Shown: piece by piece, positions 7,468-15,100 of the stretch | Numbering within the stretch: position 1 is the stretch's first letter | Layout of the letters: each line of letters begins with the position of its first letter | Assembly: GCA_041653955.1 (NCBI GenBank) | Contig: JBAZEH010000026.1 | Span: 1-20,233, forward strand | Length of the DNA stretch: 20,233 nucleotides | Source of the DNA: UBA1562 sp041653955 | GTDB taxonomy: Bacteria; Omnitrophota; Gorgyraeia; Gygaellales; Profunditerraquicolaceae | Reading direction: 5' to 3' | Made by a program: the position numbers and the translations under genes | Notes under the pieces: generated by a model | Database searches by the model: none | The model's input: the letters and a program-made list of their open reading frames with translations, nothing else | Told to the model about the DNA's origin: nothing

Positions 7468-7919
7468 TACGCAAGGCAAAGATAGGAGACGTAAAAGAAA
7501 TACAGGCGCTTATTAATTCTTTTGCCGGGAAAGACCTGATGCTGGCGCGTTCACTGAATGAACTTTACGAAAATATAAGGGATTTTTGGGTATATGAACA
7601 TAATAATAGGGTTATCGGTTGCTGCGCTATGCATATATCCTGGGATGACCTGGCAGAGGTAAAGTCTCTGGCAGTGGCAAAGGCGAGCCAGAAGAAGGGT
7701 ATAGGTAGTGAGCTCGTAGAAGTATGCCTTGATGAAGGGAAAAAGATGGGGGCAAGGAAGATATTCGTCCTCACCTACAGGCCTGATTTCTTTAAGAAGT
7801 TCGGGTTTAAAAAGGTCAGGCACTCCAGCCTTCCTCATAAGATATGGGCAGAATGCATCAATTGCCCTAAATTCCCGGATTGCAATGAAGTCGCCCTTCT
7901 AAAAACCTTGCGAAAATAA
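7464..7919 (+). CDS. GNAT N-acetyltransferase resembling stand-alone N-acetylglutamate synthase
   Basis: A 151-residue acetyl-CoA-dependent N-acetyltransferase. The acetyl-CoA loop is QKKGIGSEL (residues 76-84) after EVKSLAVA, and the second conserved half ends YRPDFFKKFGFKKV. The C-terminal tail KIWAECINCPKFPDCNE has a C-x2-C-x5-C arrangement (C131, C134, C140). That tail is characteristic, in my recollection, of short ArgA-like enzymes that acetylate glutamate in the first step of arginine synthesis. It overlaps glgC by four bases (ATGA) and closes the operon. Since no arginine genes are near, acetylation of another amino acid or small molecule is possible, and I leave the symbol blank. Confidence 0.8.
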   Translation: MIRKAKIGDVKEIQALINSFAGKDLMLARSLNELYENIRDFWVYEHNNRVIGCCAMHISWDDLAEVKSLAVAKASQKKGIGSELVEVCLDEGKKMGARKIFVLTYRPDFFKKFGFKKVRHSSLPHKIWAECINCPKFPDCNEVALLKTLRK

Positions 7920-7935
7920 TTTTGTGTGATATAAT
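7908..7935 (+). promoter_or_regulatory. Promoter for the acyl-CoA dehydrogenase-etfBA operon
   Basis: TTGCGA at 7908-7913, overlapping the end of the preceding gene, and an extended -10 element TGATATAAT (TATAAT at 7930-7935) have a 16-bp spacer. Transcription would begin near 7942, just before the palindromic repeat at 7949, so the repeat would form most of a 125-nt untranslated leader. Confidence 0.55.
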
Positions 7936-7948
7936 CTTGAAAATAAAA

Positions 7949-8054
7949 GGGACACCCTTTCTGCTAAAGCTAAGGGTGTCCCCTAAGGATTCACTGGGGA
8001 CACCCTCCCGATTAGCTGAAGGGGTGTCCCTTGATTGGCAAAAAGGGTGTCCCT
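7949..8054 (+). repeat. 106-bp palindromic intergenic repeat, copy A
   Basis: Two hairpins and a spare arm. Hairpin 1 pairs gggacaccctt (7949-7959) with aagggtgtccc (7972-7982). Hairpin 2 pairs gggacaccc (7997-8005) with gggtgtccc (8022-8030). A third right-hand arm, aagggtgtccct, ends at 8054 after ttgattggcaa. It has the same layout and orientation as the copy at 19758 but is the most diverged of the three long copies. It lies in the predicted 5' leader of the acyl-CoA dehydrogenase gene, ending a few bases before that gene's ribosome-binding site. No transposase is encoded with it. Confidence 0.9.
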
Positions 8055-8066
8055 AAAGGAGGAAGA

Positions 8067-9218
8067 ATGGATTATTTATTGACCGATGAACAGAAGATGA
8101 TACAGGAGTTGGCGCGTAAGATAGCCGTAGAAAAGATAAAGCCGGTAGCGGCTAAATATGACGCGTCAGAAGAGTTCCCCTGGGATATAATGAAAGTCAT
8201 GGCTGAATCGGACCTTTTTTCCATCTTTGTCCCTGCTGAATACGGCGGGACAGGGGGCGGGGTATTGGATCTGTGCCTTGCCGCGGAAGAGCTCTCCCGC
8301 GCCTGCGGTGGTATAGCCGTTTGCTACGCAGCATCGGCATTAGGCACGTTTCCTATAATATTGTTCGGTAACGAAGAGCAGAAAAAGAAATATCTTCCGG
8401 ACCTGGCAAGCGGGAAAAAGATAGCCGCATTCGGCATAACCGAGCCCGAGGCGGGTTCAGACGCTTCAGCTATCAAGACAGTTGCCAAAAAAGAAGGGGA
8501 TTATTATATATTGAACGGTTTGAAGCATTTTATCACTAACGGTGGCGACGCCCAGACATATACCGTGATCGCTATGACTGATAAGACAAAGGGCGCGCGC
8601 GGGGCATCGGCATTTATCGTAGAAAAAGGCACTCCCGGATTTACGTTCGGCAAGAAAGAAGATAAACTGGGGATTCGCGCTTCATCCACCCGTGAGTTGA
8701 TATTCACGGATTGTAAGATCCCTAAAGAGAATCTTCTTGCCAAGGAGGGTATGGGGTTTATCGTGACCATGAAGACCTTTGATAAATCGCGCCCCGGGGT
8801 CGCCGCTCAGGCATTGGGTATCGCGCAGGGGGCGCTCGATGTGGCAGTTAAATATTCAAAGGAGAGGCAGCAGTTTGGAAAATCCATATCCAGCTTTCAG
8901 GGTATACAGTGGATGCTGGCAGATATGGCAACCCAGATAGAGGCCGCGCGCGCATTGATCTATGCATGCGCTAAAGAGATTGACGCCGGATGCAAGGATG
9001 TAGCCAAGGATTCGGCAATGGCAAAGATGTACGCATCCGATATGGCGATGAAGGTTACTACCGACGCGGTGCAGATATTGGGCGGGTATGGTTATATGAA
9101 GGATTATCCGGCCGAGAAATTTATGCGCGATGCCAAGATCACCCAGATATATGAAGGAACCAACCAGATACAGCGCAGTATTATTGCCCTGCAGTTGATA
9201 AAAGAGATGGCAAAATAA
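8067..9218 (+). CDS. Acyl-CoA dehydrogenase
   Basis: FAD enzyme that oxidises an acyl-CoA to the 2-enoyl-CoA and hands electrons to the EtfBA encoded next. I start it at the ATG at 8067, preceded by AAAGGAGG, giving 383 residues, the family norm. A longer reading from a TTG at 8031 would translate part of the palindromic repeat and is unlikely. Domains run N-terminal helical, middle beta (FGITEPEAGSDASA, the FAD/substrate signature), and C-terminal helical. The second family signature is GGYGYMKDYPAEKFMRDAK, and the likely catalytic glutamate is E363 in YEGTNQIQR, the position used by short-chain (butyryl-CoA type) dehydrogenases. Chain-length preference is not proven. The stop shares a base with the etfB start (TAATG). 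Confidence 0.94.
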   Translation: MDYLLTDEQKMIQELARKIAVEKIKPVAAKYDASEEFPWDIMKVMAESDLFSIFVPAEYGGTGGGVLDLCLAAEELSRACGGIAVCYAASALGTFPIILFGNEEQKKKYLPDLASGKKIAAFGITEPEAGSDASAIKTVAKKEGDYYILNGLKHFITNGGDAQTYTVIAMTDKTKGARGASAFIVEKGTPGFTFGKKEDKLGIRASSTRELIFTDCKIPKENLLAKEGMGFIVTMKTFDKSRPGVAAQALGIAQGALDVAVKYSKERQQFGKSISSFQGIQWMLADMATQIEAARALIYACAKEIDAGCKDVAKDSAMAKMYASDMAMKVTTDAVQILGGYGYMKDYPAEKFMRDAKITQIYEGTNQIQRSIIALQLIKEMAK

Positions 9219-10000
9219 TGAATATTATCGTTTGTATAAAACAGGTCCCCGAGACGACCGAAGTAAGGATAAATCCCGAGACGAATACGCTTATCCGCGA
9301 GGGCGTAAAATCTATCATCAATCCCTTTGATATGTACGCCATAGAAGAAGGTGTGCGCCTTAAGGAGAAGTTCGGCGGCAAGGTTACGGTCATCACTATG
9401 GGCCCGCCACAGGCCGAAGCGGTTTTAAGGGAAGCGGTCTCTATGGGTGCAGATGAAGGCATATTGCTTTCTGACCGCGCGTTTGCCGGAAGCGATACCT
9501 GGGCGACCAGTTATACGCTCTCCGCGGCTATAAGAAAGATAGGTGTTTTTGACCTGATCATCTGCGGGAAGCAGGCATCCGACGGAGATACCGCGCAGGT
9601 CGGGCCCGGGATATCCGCGCACCTGGATATACCGCAAGTAACTTATGTAAAGAAGATAGAGGGTATAAAGGATAATGCCGCCAAGGTGGAAAGAATGACA
9701 GAGGAAGGGTTTGAGATCATAGAGGCGCCTTTGCCAGCGTTGATCACCGTGGTCAAGGAGATAAATACTCCGAGGTTGCCTTCATTAAAAGGCATGATGC
9801 GCGCGAAGCAGGCGAAGATAACCTGCTGGAAGGCGCAGGATATAGATGCAGAGGCTGATTCATTGGGTTTGGCTGGTTCCCCTACCCAGGTAGTGAAGAT
9901 ATTTACTCCTCCTGCGCGCGAGTGCGGGCAGATGCTGGAGGGAGAAGCGCCTGAGATAGCCGAGAAACTGGCAGGGCTGTTGAGATCGGAGATAAATTAA
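9218..10000 (+). CDS. etfB: Electron transfer flavoprotein beta subunit
   Basis: Small subunit of the electron transfer flavoprotein that accepts electrons from the acyl-CoA dehydrogenase upstream. It has 260 residues, the usual size. It begins MNIIVCIKQVPETTEVRI, the standard N-terminus. INPFDMYAIEEGVRLKE and VTMGP-like ITMGPPQAEAVLREA follow, and the nucleotide-binding segment is CGKQASDGDTAQVGP. Near the end are LPALITVVKEINTPRLPSL and the recognition-loop region KGMMRAKQAKI. The GDTAQVGP wording is common both in ordinary anaerobic Etfs and in electron-bifurcating ones, where this subunit holds the second FAD. Sequence reading alone cannot separate the two. It is flanked without gaps by its operon partners. 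Confidence 0.95.
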   Translation: MNIIVCIKQVPETTEVRINPETNTLIREGVKSIINPFDMYAIEEGVRLKEKFGGKVTVITMGPPQAEAVLREAVSMGADEGILLSDRAFAGSDTWATSYTLSAAIRKIGVFDLIICGKQASDGDTAQVGPGISAHLDIPQVTYVKKIEGIKDNAAKVERMTEEGFEIIEAPLPALITVVKEINTPRLPSLKGMMRAKQAKITCWKAQDIDAEADSLGLAGSPTQVVKIFTPPARECGQMLEGEAPEIAEKLAGLLRSEIN

Positions 10001-10005
10001 AAGAT

Positions 10006-11208
10006 ATGGGTATACAGATAATTATAGAGAAGTGCACGGGTTGCACCTTATGCGTTCAGACCTGCCCTTTTGACGCTATCCGCATTATAGATAAGAAAGC
10101 CGTTATTGACCTGAATAAATGCACCCTTTGCGGGGCCTGCGTGCCGGCCTGTAAATTTAAGGCGATACTGCTTGAGAAACCTCAGGCAGCAGCGCCTAAG
10201 GCGGATCTCAAGGATTACAAGGGAGTATGGGTATTTGCGGAACAAAAGAAGGGAAAGGTCCAGTCTGTAGTTTATGAATTATTAGGTAAGGCAAGGGAGC
10301 TCGCGGCTTCCCTCGGAACTGATGTCTCTGCGGTACTTTTGGGTGAGCATTTAGAGGAGGAGATACAGGAGCTTATCTGGCGCGGGGCGGATAATGTTTA
10401 TGTGGTAGAGAAGAGGGAGGTAGCGAACTTTCAGGATGAGCCTTACACCAATATACTCGCAGAATTGATCAAGAAATATAAACCCGAGATACTCCTTTGC
10501 GGAGCCACTTCAATCGGCCGTTCTTTGATATCGCGGGTAGCGATTAGATTAAAGGTAGGCCTTACTGCTGATTGCACCGGACTTGACATAGACCCTGAGA
10601 AAAAATTATTGCTTCAGACCAGGCCTGCTTTTGGCGGGAATATTATGGCTACTATTATCTCTCCTGATTACCGGCCGCAGATGGCGACAGTAAGGCATAA
10701 GGTGTTTCCTGAAACTGTGTCCGATATGAAGCGTAAAGGGAAGATCATCCGTGAGGATTTTAACGGGCCAATGCTGGAGAGCAGGAGCAAGCTTCTTGAT
10801 ATTATAGATGAAATAGAATCTACCGTTAATCTTTCAGAGGCAGATATTATCGTTTCAGGTGGCCGCGGTATGGGCGGGCCTGAGAATTTCAAGATGTTAG
10901 AAGAGCTCGCCAAGGCAATGGGGGCCGCGGTTGGCTCTTCGCGCGCGGCAGTAGACGCCGGCTGGATGCCTTATTCTCATCAGGTAGGGCAAACAGGCAG
11001 GACGGTCTCCCCGAAAATATATATCGCCTGCGGGATATCCGGACAGATACAGCATTTAGTCGGGATGCAATCCTCAAAGATCATCGTTGCCATTAACAAA
11101 GACCCGGATGCCCCCATATTCAAAGTAGCGACCTACGGGATCGTAGGAGATGTATTCCAAATCGTACCAGCCCTCACAAAGAAATTCAAAGAACTCCTGA
11201 ATAAATAA
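10006..11208 (+). CDS. etfA: Electron transfer flavoprotein alpha subunit with N-terminal 2[4Fe-4S] ferredoxin domain
   Basis: Large Etf subunit of 400 residues, about 70 longer than plain EtfA because a bacterial-type ferredoxin domain is fused in front. Two complete cluster motifs are visible: C10-x2-C13-x2-C16-x3-C20-P and C39-x2-C42-x2-C45-x3-C49. The EtfA core follows, with GVWVFAEQKKGKVQSVVYELL starting its N-terminal domain. The FAD-binding C-terminal domain shows SGGRGMGGPENF, SRAAVDAGW, HQVGQTGRTVSPKIYIACG and IVAINKDPDAPIF. The ferredoxin fusion is known in Etfs of anaerobes and implies electron exchange with an iron-sulfur partner such as a membrane oxidoreductase or soluble ferredoxin. 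It is the last gene of the operon and a palindromic repeat begins 4 nt after its stop. Confidence 0.95.
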   Translation: MGIQIIIEKCTGCTLCVQTCPFDAIRIIDKKAVIDLNKCTLCGACVPACKFKAILLEKPQAAAPKADLKDYKGVWVFAEQKKGKVQSVVYELLGKARELAASLGTDVSAVLLGEHLEEEIQELIWRGADNVYVVEKREVANFQDEPYTNILAELIKKYKPEILLCGATSIGRSLISRVAIRLKVGLTADCTGLDIDPEKKLLLQTRPAFGGNIMATIISPDYRPQMATVRHKVFPETVSDMKRKGKIIREDFNGPMLESRSKLLDIIDEIESTVNLSEADIIVSGGRGMGGPENFKMLEELAKAMGAAVGSSRAAVDAGWMPYSHQVGQTGRTVSPKIYIACGISGQIQHLVGMQSSKIIVAINKDPDAPIFKVATYGIVGDVFQIVPALTKKFKELLNK

Positions 11209-11212
11209 TTTA

Positions 11213-11320
11213 GGGACACCCTTCTTGCCAATCGAGGGACACCCAGCCAGCCAATCGGCAGGGTGTCCCTCGTTATATCTTTAGGGGGACACCCTTAGCT
11301 TTGGCAGAAGGGGTGTCCCT
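11213..11320 (-). repeat. 108-bp palindromic intergenic repeat, copy B (inverted orientation)
   Basis: The reverse complement of this stretch aligns over its full length with the copy at 19758, and I count about five mismatches in 108 bases by eye, nearly all in the linker between the two hairpins. On the plus strand it reads as a spare left arm (gggacaccctt), hairpin 2 (gggacaccc at 11236-11244 with gggtgtccc at 11261-11269) and hairpin 1 (gggacaccctt with aaggggtgtccct, ending 11320). It starts 4 nt after the etfA stop. It could end transcription as RNA hairpins, but no U-tract follows. Confidence 0.92.
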
Positions 11321-11334
11321 AAGATGAAAGCGGT

Positions 11335-11357
11335 TTCCGCGGAAGGGGTAAATACCC
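11335..11357. promoter_or_regulatory. Two adjacent short palindromes upstream of the PilZ gene
   Basis: TTCCGCGGAA (11335-11344) is a perfect 10-bp palindrome. One base further, GGGTAAATACCC (11346-11357) is a perfect 12-bp palindrome. The loops are too small for stable RNA hairpins, so if functional they are more likely DNA operator half-sites. They lie about 75 bp before the PilZ ATG and next to possible -35 elements. Chance occurrence is not excluded. Confidence 0.35.
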
Positions 11358-11377
11358 TTGAAAATGCGGCATATATA

Positions 11378-11405
11378 TTGTAATTTTTACTTGTAATTCT
11401 ATAAG
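11378..11405 (+). promoter_or_regulatory. Possible promoter for the PilZ gene
   Basis: TTGTAA at 11378-11383 and TATAAG at 11400-11405 with a 16-bp spacer would start a transcript near 11412, leaving a short leader with AAGGAGG at 11420-11426. An alternative pair, TTGAAA at 11358-11363 and TGTAAT at 11379-11384, has a 15-bp spacer and abuts the upstream palindromes. I cannot choose between them. Confidence 0.35.
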
Positions 11406-11433
11406 TTAACTCCTGTAATAAGGAGGATGAAAA

Positions 11434-11787
11434 ATGGAGGTTCCGGTTTCCAGAGAGAGAAGGTCATTTACCAGATTCCCTGTAAAAATATTTTTAAAAT
11501 ACCTGAATATCGATCTGCCCGGAGATATTAATCTGCAGGAAACCAAGGATATCAGCGCCCAGGGTATATGCCTGACTACAAATGAAGAACTTCCTGTTGA
11601 TGCCCCGTTAGATATATGGCTGCAGATGCCTGATAACGGAGAACAGCTATATATGAAAGGGAGAGTAATATGGTCAAATATGATCACTCCTAATAAATAC
11701 AAGATAGGCGTTAACTTGGAAGACTCCGAATTGAACCCTATAATGCTCGCGTTAAAAGCGATAAATGTGCGCATAAAACACCATTAA
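11434..11787 (+). CDS. Stand-alone PilZ-domain protein (c-di-GMP receptor)
   Basis: A 117-residue single-domain PilZ protein, expected to bind cyclic di-GMP and change the behaviour of a partner. Both halves of the ligand-binding motif are present: RxxxR as R10-S-F-T-R14 and DxSxxG as D39-I-S-A-Q-G44. The remaining sequence forms the expected beta-barrel strands (LDIWLQMP, MKGRVIWSN, KIGVNL) and ends in a short helix. A strong AAGGAGG lies 7 nt before the ATG. It is a monocistronic gene. The diguanylate cyclase gene at 15373-16539 is a plausible source of its ligand. The output target (motility, exopolysaccharide or other) cannot be read from the context. Confidence 0.9.
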   Translation: MEVPVSRERRSFTRFPVKIFLKYLNIDLPGDINLQETKDISAQGICLTTNEELPVDAPLDIWLQMPDNGEQLYMKGRVIWSNMITPNKYKIGVNLEDSELNPIMLALKAINVRIKHH

Positions 11788-11933
11788 TAGTTTCCTTCCT
11801 TTATGTAACTCCTTTTAAATCCATACGTTAGAACTAATAATAACATTTCTGGTAATCTCTGCATATCTATGTCTTGATATGCTCTCTTATGAATCTCTTT
11901 GTAGTCTTATGTTAAAGAATGTAAAGATTTTCC
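11788..11933. other. Intergenic stretch without recognised content
   Basis: This AT-rich gap between the PilZ gene and the promoter of the helix-turn-helix gene contains no open reading frame, convincing terminator or repeat that I can see. Confidence 0.5.
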
Positions 11934-11962
11934 TTGACAAGATAGCCTTTTTTATTTATAAT
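11934..11962 (+). promoter_or_regulatory. Perfect consensus sigma70 promoter for the HTH-smc pair
   Basis: TTGACA at 11934-11939 and TATAAT at 11957-11962 are both exact consensus hexamers with the ideal 17-bp spacer. The transcript should start at about 11969-11971, exactly at the first ATG (11970) of the HTH gene, which has no Shine-Dalgarno. Either that gene is translated leaderless, or translation starts at the second ATG at 11991. Confidence 0.8.
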
Positions 11963-11969
11963 TACAACC

Positions 11970-12146
11970 ATGCAAATAAATAGTGGTTTAATGACGATCG
12001 ATGATTTGGCAGGGTATCTTAAAGTTACCCGTCGGACTATCTATGACTGGTTAAGCCATAAAAAGATCCCCGCGATAAAACTGGTGGGGCAATGGCGTTT
12101 TAAAAAAGATAAAATAGACGAATGGCTGGAGACTATCGCAAAATAA
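11970..12146 (+). CDS. Small excisionase/BldC-type helix-turn-helix DNA-binding protein (58 aa)
   Basis: A 58-residue protein of the MerR-like 'helix-turn-helix 17'/excisionase class. The sequence MTIDDLAGYLKVTRRTIYDW followed by LSHKKIPAIKLVGQWRFKK shows the helix-turn-helix (about residues 9-29) and the wing with the G-x-W-R-F-x-K motif, ending DEWLETIAK. The family includes phage excisionases and the BldC developmental regulators. No integrase or attachment site is nearby, so a chromosomal regulator or nucleoid-associated role is more likely. The start may be the leaderless ATG at 11970 or the internal ATG at 11991, which would remove seven residues before the conserved domain. smc follows after 32 nt on the same strand. 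Confidence 0.85.
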   Translation: MQINSGLMTIDDLAGYLKVTRRTIYDWLSHKKIPAIKLVGQWRFKKDKIDEWLETIAK

Positions 12147-12178
12147 TAAATTTATAATACAAACAAAAGGAGAGGCAA

Positions 12179-15100
12179 ATGTACTTTAAAAGACTTGAGA
12201 TAGTAGGGTTTAAATCTTTTTGCGATAAGACGACTTTGAATTTTGAGCCCGGGATAACCGCGATAGTCGGGCCTAACGGATGTGGAAAATCCAACATCTT
12301 TGATTCTATCCGCTGGGTGCTTGGGGAGCAGTCTGCCAAATCCCTTCGCGGTTCGGATATGCAGGATGTTATTTTTAACGGCACCGATAAGAAAGAGCCG
12401 TTAAGCATGGCAGAGGTGAGCCTTACCTTTGATAATGAAGGCAAGCATTTTGACGTTGACCATAATGAAGTAGTAATTACCAGGCGCCTGTTCCGTTCGG
12501 GGGAAAGCGAATACCTCCTTAATAAAACAGTGGTGCGCCTTAAGGATATCCTGGAACTCCTTATGGGGACGGGTATCGGAGCGGAGAACTACTCGCTGAT
12601 AGAACAGGGGAAAATAGATTTGATATTAAGTTCAAGGCCCGAAGACAGGCGATTGATATTTGATGAAGCAGCCGGTATCACCAAATATAAATCGCAGAAG
12701 AAGGAAGCTATCAGGAGGCTTGAAGAGACCGAACAAAACCTTTTAAGGGTCAATGATATCATTACGGAAGTAAAGCGCCAGATCGGTTCGCTGGAGCGTC
12801 AGGCAAACAAGGCGCGCAGGTATAAGGAGATATTTGAGGAACTCAAGCAGAAGGAGACGAACCTCGCGGTATTGGATAGGCATGAGATGCTGGCGCTTAA
12901 GGATAATATCGCGAATCAGATAAGCAGCTTCCATGCGGATGAGGAAAGGATCCTCGCCCTTATACAGGAGCAGGAGTCCAGGGTGAGCGGCCATCGCGTT
13001 GACCTGAAAGGTATGGAAGAGGCGCTTATGCAGATAAAAAACCAGGTTATGAACCTGGACAACCTTATACTGGCCAATGAAGAGCGCATAGATTTCAATA
13101 AAGAGAAAACCAGGGAGATTCAGGAGAACCAGGAGCTCCTTAAGGGGCAGATAGAGCAGACCGAGAGAAGGATAATTCTTGATAAGGAGAAACTGGATAA
13201 CCTTAAGGCCGAGCATGAAGGTATAAATAAGAATATGGAGGATAAGAAAGCGCTGCTTATGGGCGAGGAAGAGCGCCTTAACGCCCTGGGTTTATCTATA
13301 AAGAGCTCCCTTGATAATATAGCCAGGACCAAGAGGGGGATAATGGAGCTGGTTACGAATTTGAGCCATATCAAAAATGAGTTAGCCGACCTTACCAATA
13401 AACAACATATTTTTATGGCGCGCAAGAAAAGGCTTGAGATAGAGAAGGTAAAGGTAAGCGAAGAGAAGGCGCAGGTCAAAAGGAGCCTGGATGACCTTGC
13501 CTCTGAACTGGAAGGGCTTGAGAGTTCATTCCGGGATCTGGGGGTGAGGATAAATAACACTAAGGAAGAAAGAGAAAAAGAGAATCTTTCTTTAAGTCAT
13601 ATAAATTTCGGGATAGCGGAACTTGAAAAGGAGAAACATTCGCTGGAATCTCATAGGGAGTTCCTGGAGAAGCTTAAGACCAAATATGAGGGTATTAACG
13701 AGTCTATGAACGCGGTGGTGCATCTGGATAAGGCCCCCAGCAATGAGGTCACGGGGCTGGTCATAAAGATACATAATATTGAGCCTTCGGGAGTCAAGCT
13801 GACCGGGGAAGCAAAACCCATTGACCTGGACACCCAGAAGATAATGGATAAGATAAATAAGATAGAAGAGGAGCTGGCAGCGTTAGGAGATTCTAAAAAG
13901 TCCGCTGAGGCGCGCATAGAGGAATTTAGCAGGGCCATAGATGTGCTTTCCGAAGATTCGCGCAACCAGGAGATAGCACTTTCTAATAAAAGGACATCCC
14001 ACGATACTATATTAGAACAGTTTAACAAGATAACCGAAGAAGAGGAGGTTATTGCCCTGGAGTCAACCGAGGTAGAGGGGGAACTTGCCAGCCTTGAAGA
14101 GAGGCTTGCAGGGATGCGGTCTCGGTTATCTGCTCTTGAGAAAGAACAGAAGGATAGCGAAGAGTTGATCGCATCAGAGCAGGGCAATATAGACCTGAAG
14201 AATAAGGAGAAGGAAGAGGTATTGGTTATGATCGCCCAGACCAAGACGGAGCTGGAGGGATTGGCCAGGCGCATAAAATCCGATGAGGATACGCTAAGGT
14301 TATTTGAAGATACCTACCAACAGGATAACGCTACTCTTGCTGACCTGAAATCAAGGATGCAGGATAATGACGGCAAGGTGAATAACCTCGCTTTAGACAG
14401 CAAGAATATGGAGGCGAAGATAGCCCAGGCGCACAGCGATATAGATGGGCTTAACCGCGAACTGAAGGAAACAGAAGAGAAATATAAGGGGATATCCGAG
14501 AGTGTCGGGGATGCTATACAGAAGGTAGAATCTGACAGGAAGGGGCTGGATACCTTAAAGAATAATTTGTATGAATTGCATATGCAGGCTAAAGATGTTG
14601 ATTTTAAGATCTCCGGGATAAAAGAGAGGCTGTTGCAGGCATATAAGGTAGACATAGATACGTTAACTGTGGAAGGGGAAGCGGATAAGAGCATACTCTC
14701 TGAGGATATAGAAAAGCTCAAGGTAAAACTGGATAACTGCGGTACCGTGAACCTGGTGGCTATAGAGGAGTATGACGAATTAAAGAAACGCTATGATTTC
14801 CTTACCCAGCAGCAGGCAGACCTTGTTACGGCTAAGGATTCGGTGCATGAGGCGATATTGAAGATAAACCGCACTACCAAAAAGATGTTCCTGGAGACTT
14901 TTGAAAAGGTGCGCGAGGAGTTCCGCAGTTATTTCAAATTATTATTTAACGGCGGAGACGCCCAGATATTCCTTATTGACGAACAGGATCCGTTGGAGTC
15001 CGGTATTGAGATTATCTGCCGGCCTCCGGGCAAAAAGCTTCAGAACGTGCTTTTGCTCTCCGGAGGAGAAAAATCCATGTCGGCGATAGCGCTTATCTTC

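Noticed and set aside
7949..8054. Repeats at 7949, 11213 and 19758 considered as CRISPR or as factor-independent terminators
   Set aside because: They are dispersed single copies kilobases apart without spacers of uniform size, and no U-tract follows the hairpins. They fit dispersed palindromic elements better.
8031..8066. Upstream TTG start for the acyl-CoA dehydrogenase adding 12 residues
   Set aside because: Those residues would be encoded by the palindromic repeat, and the ATG at 8067 has an excellent AAAGGAGG.
11970..12146. HTH gene as evidence of a prophage or integrative element (excisionase)
   Set aside because: No integrase, attachment-site repeats or other phage genes are nearby, and base composition matches the surroundings.
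13651..14274. Long minus-strand open frame (serine/leucine rich) opposite smc
   Set aside because: Its composition is the complement of a coiled-coil region, with no ribosome-binding site or recognisable domain.
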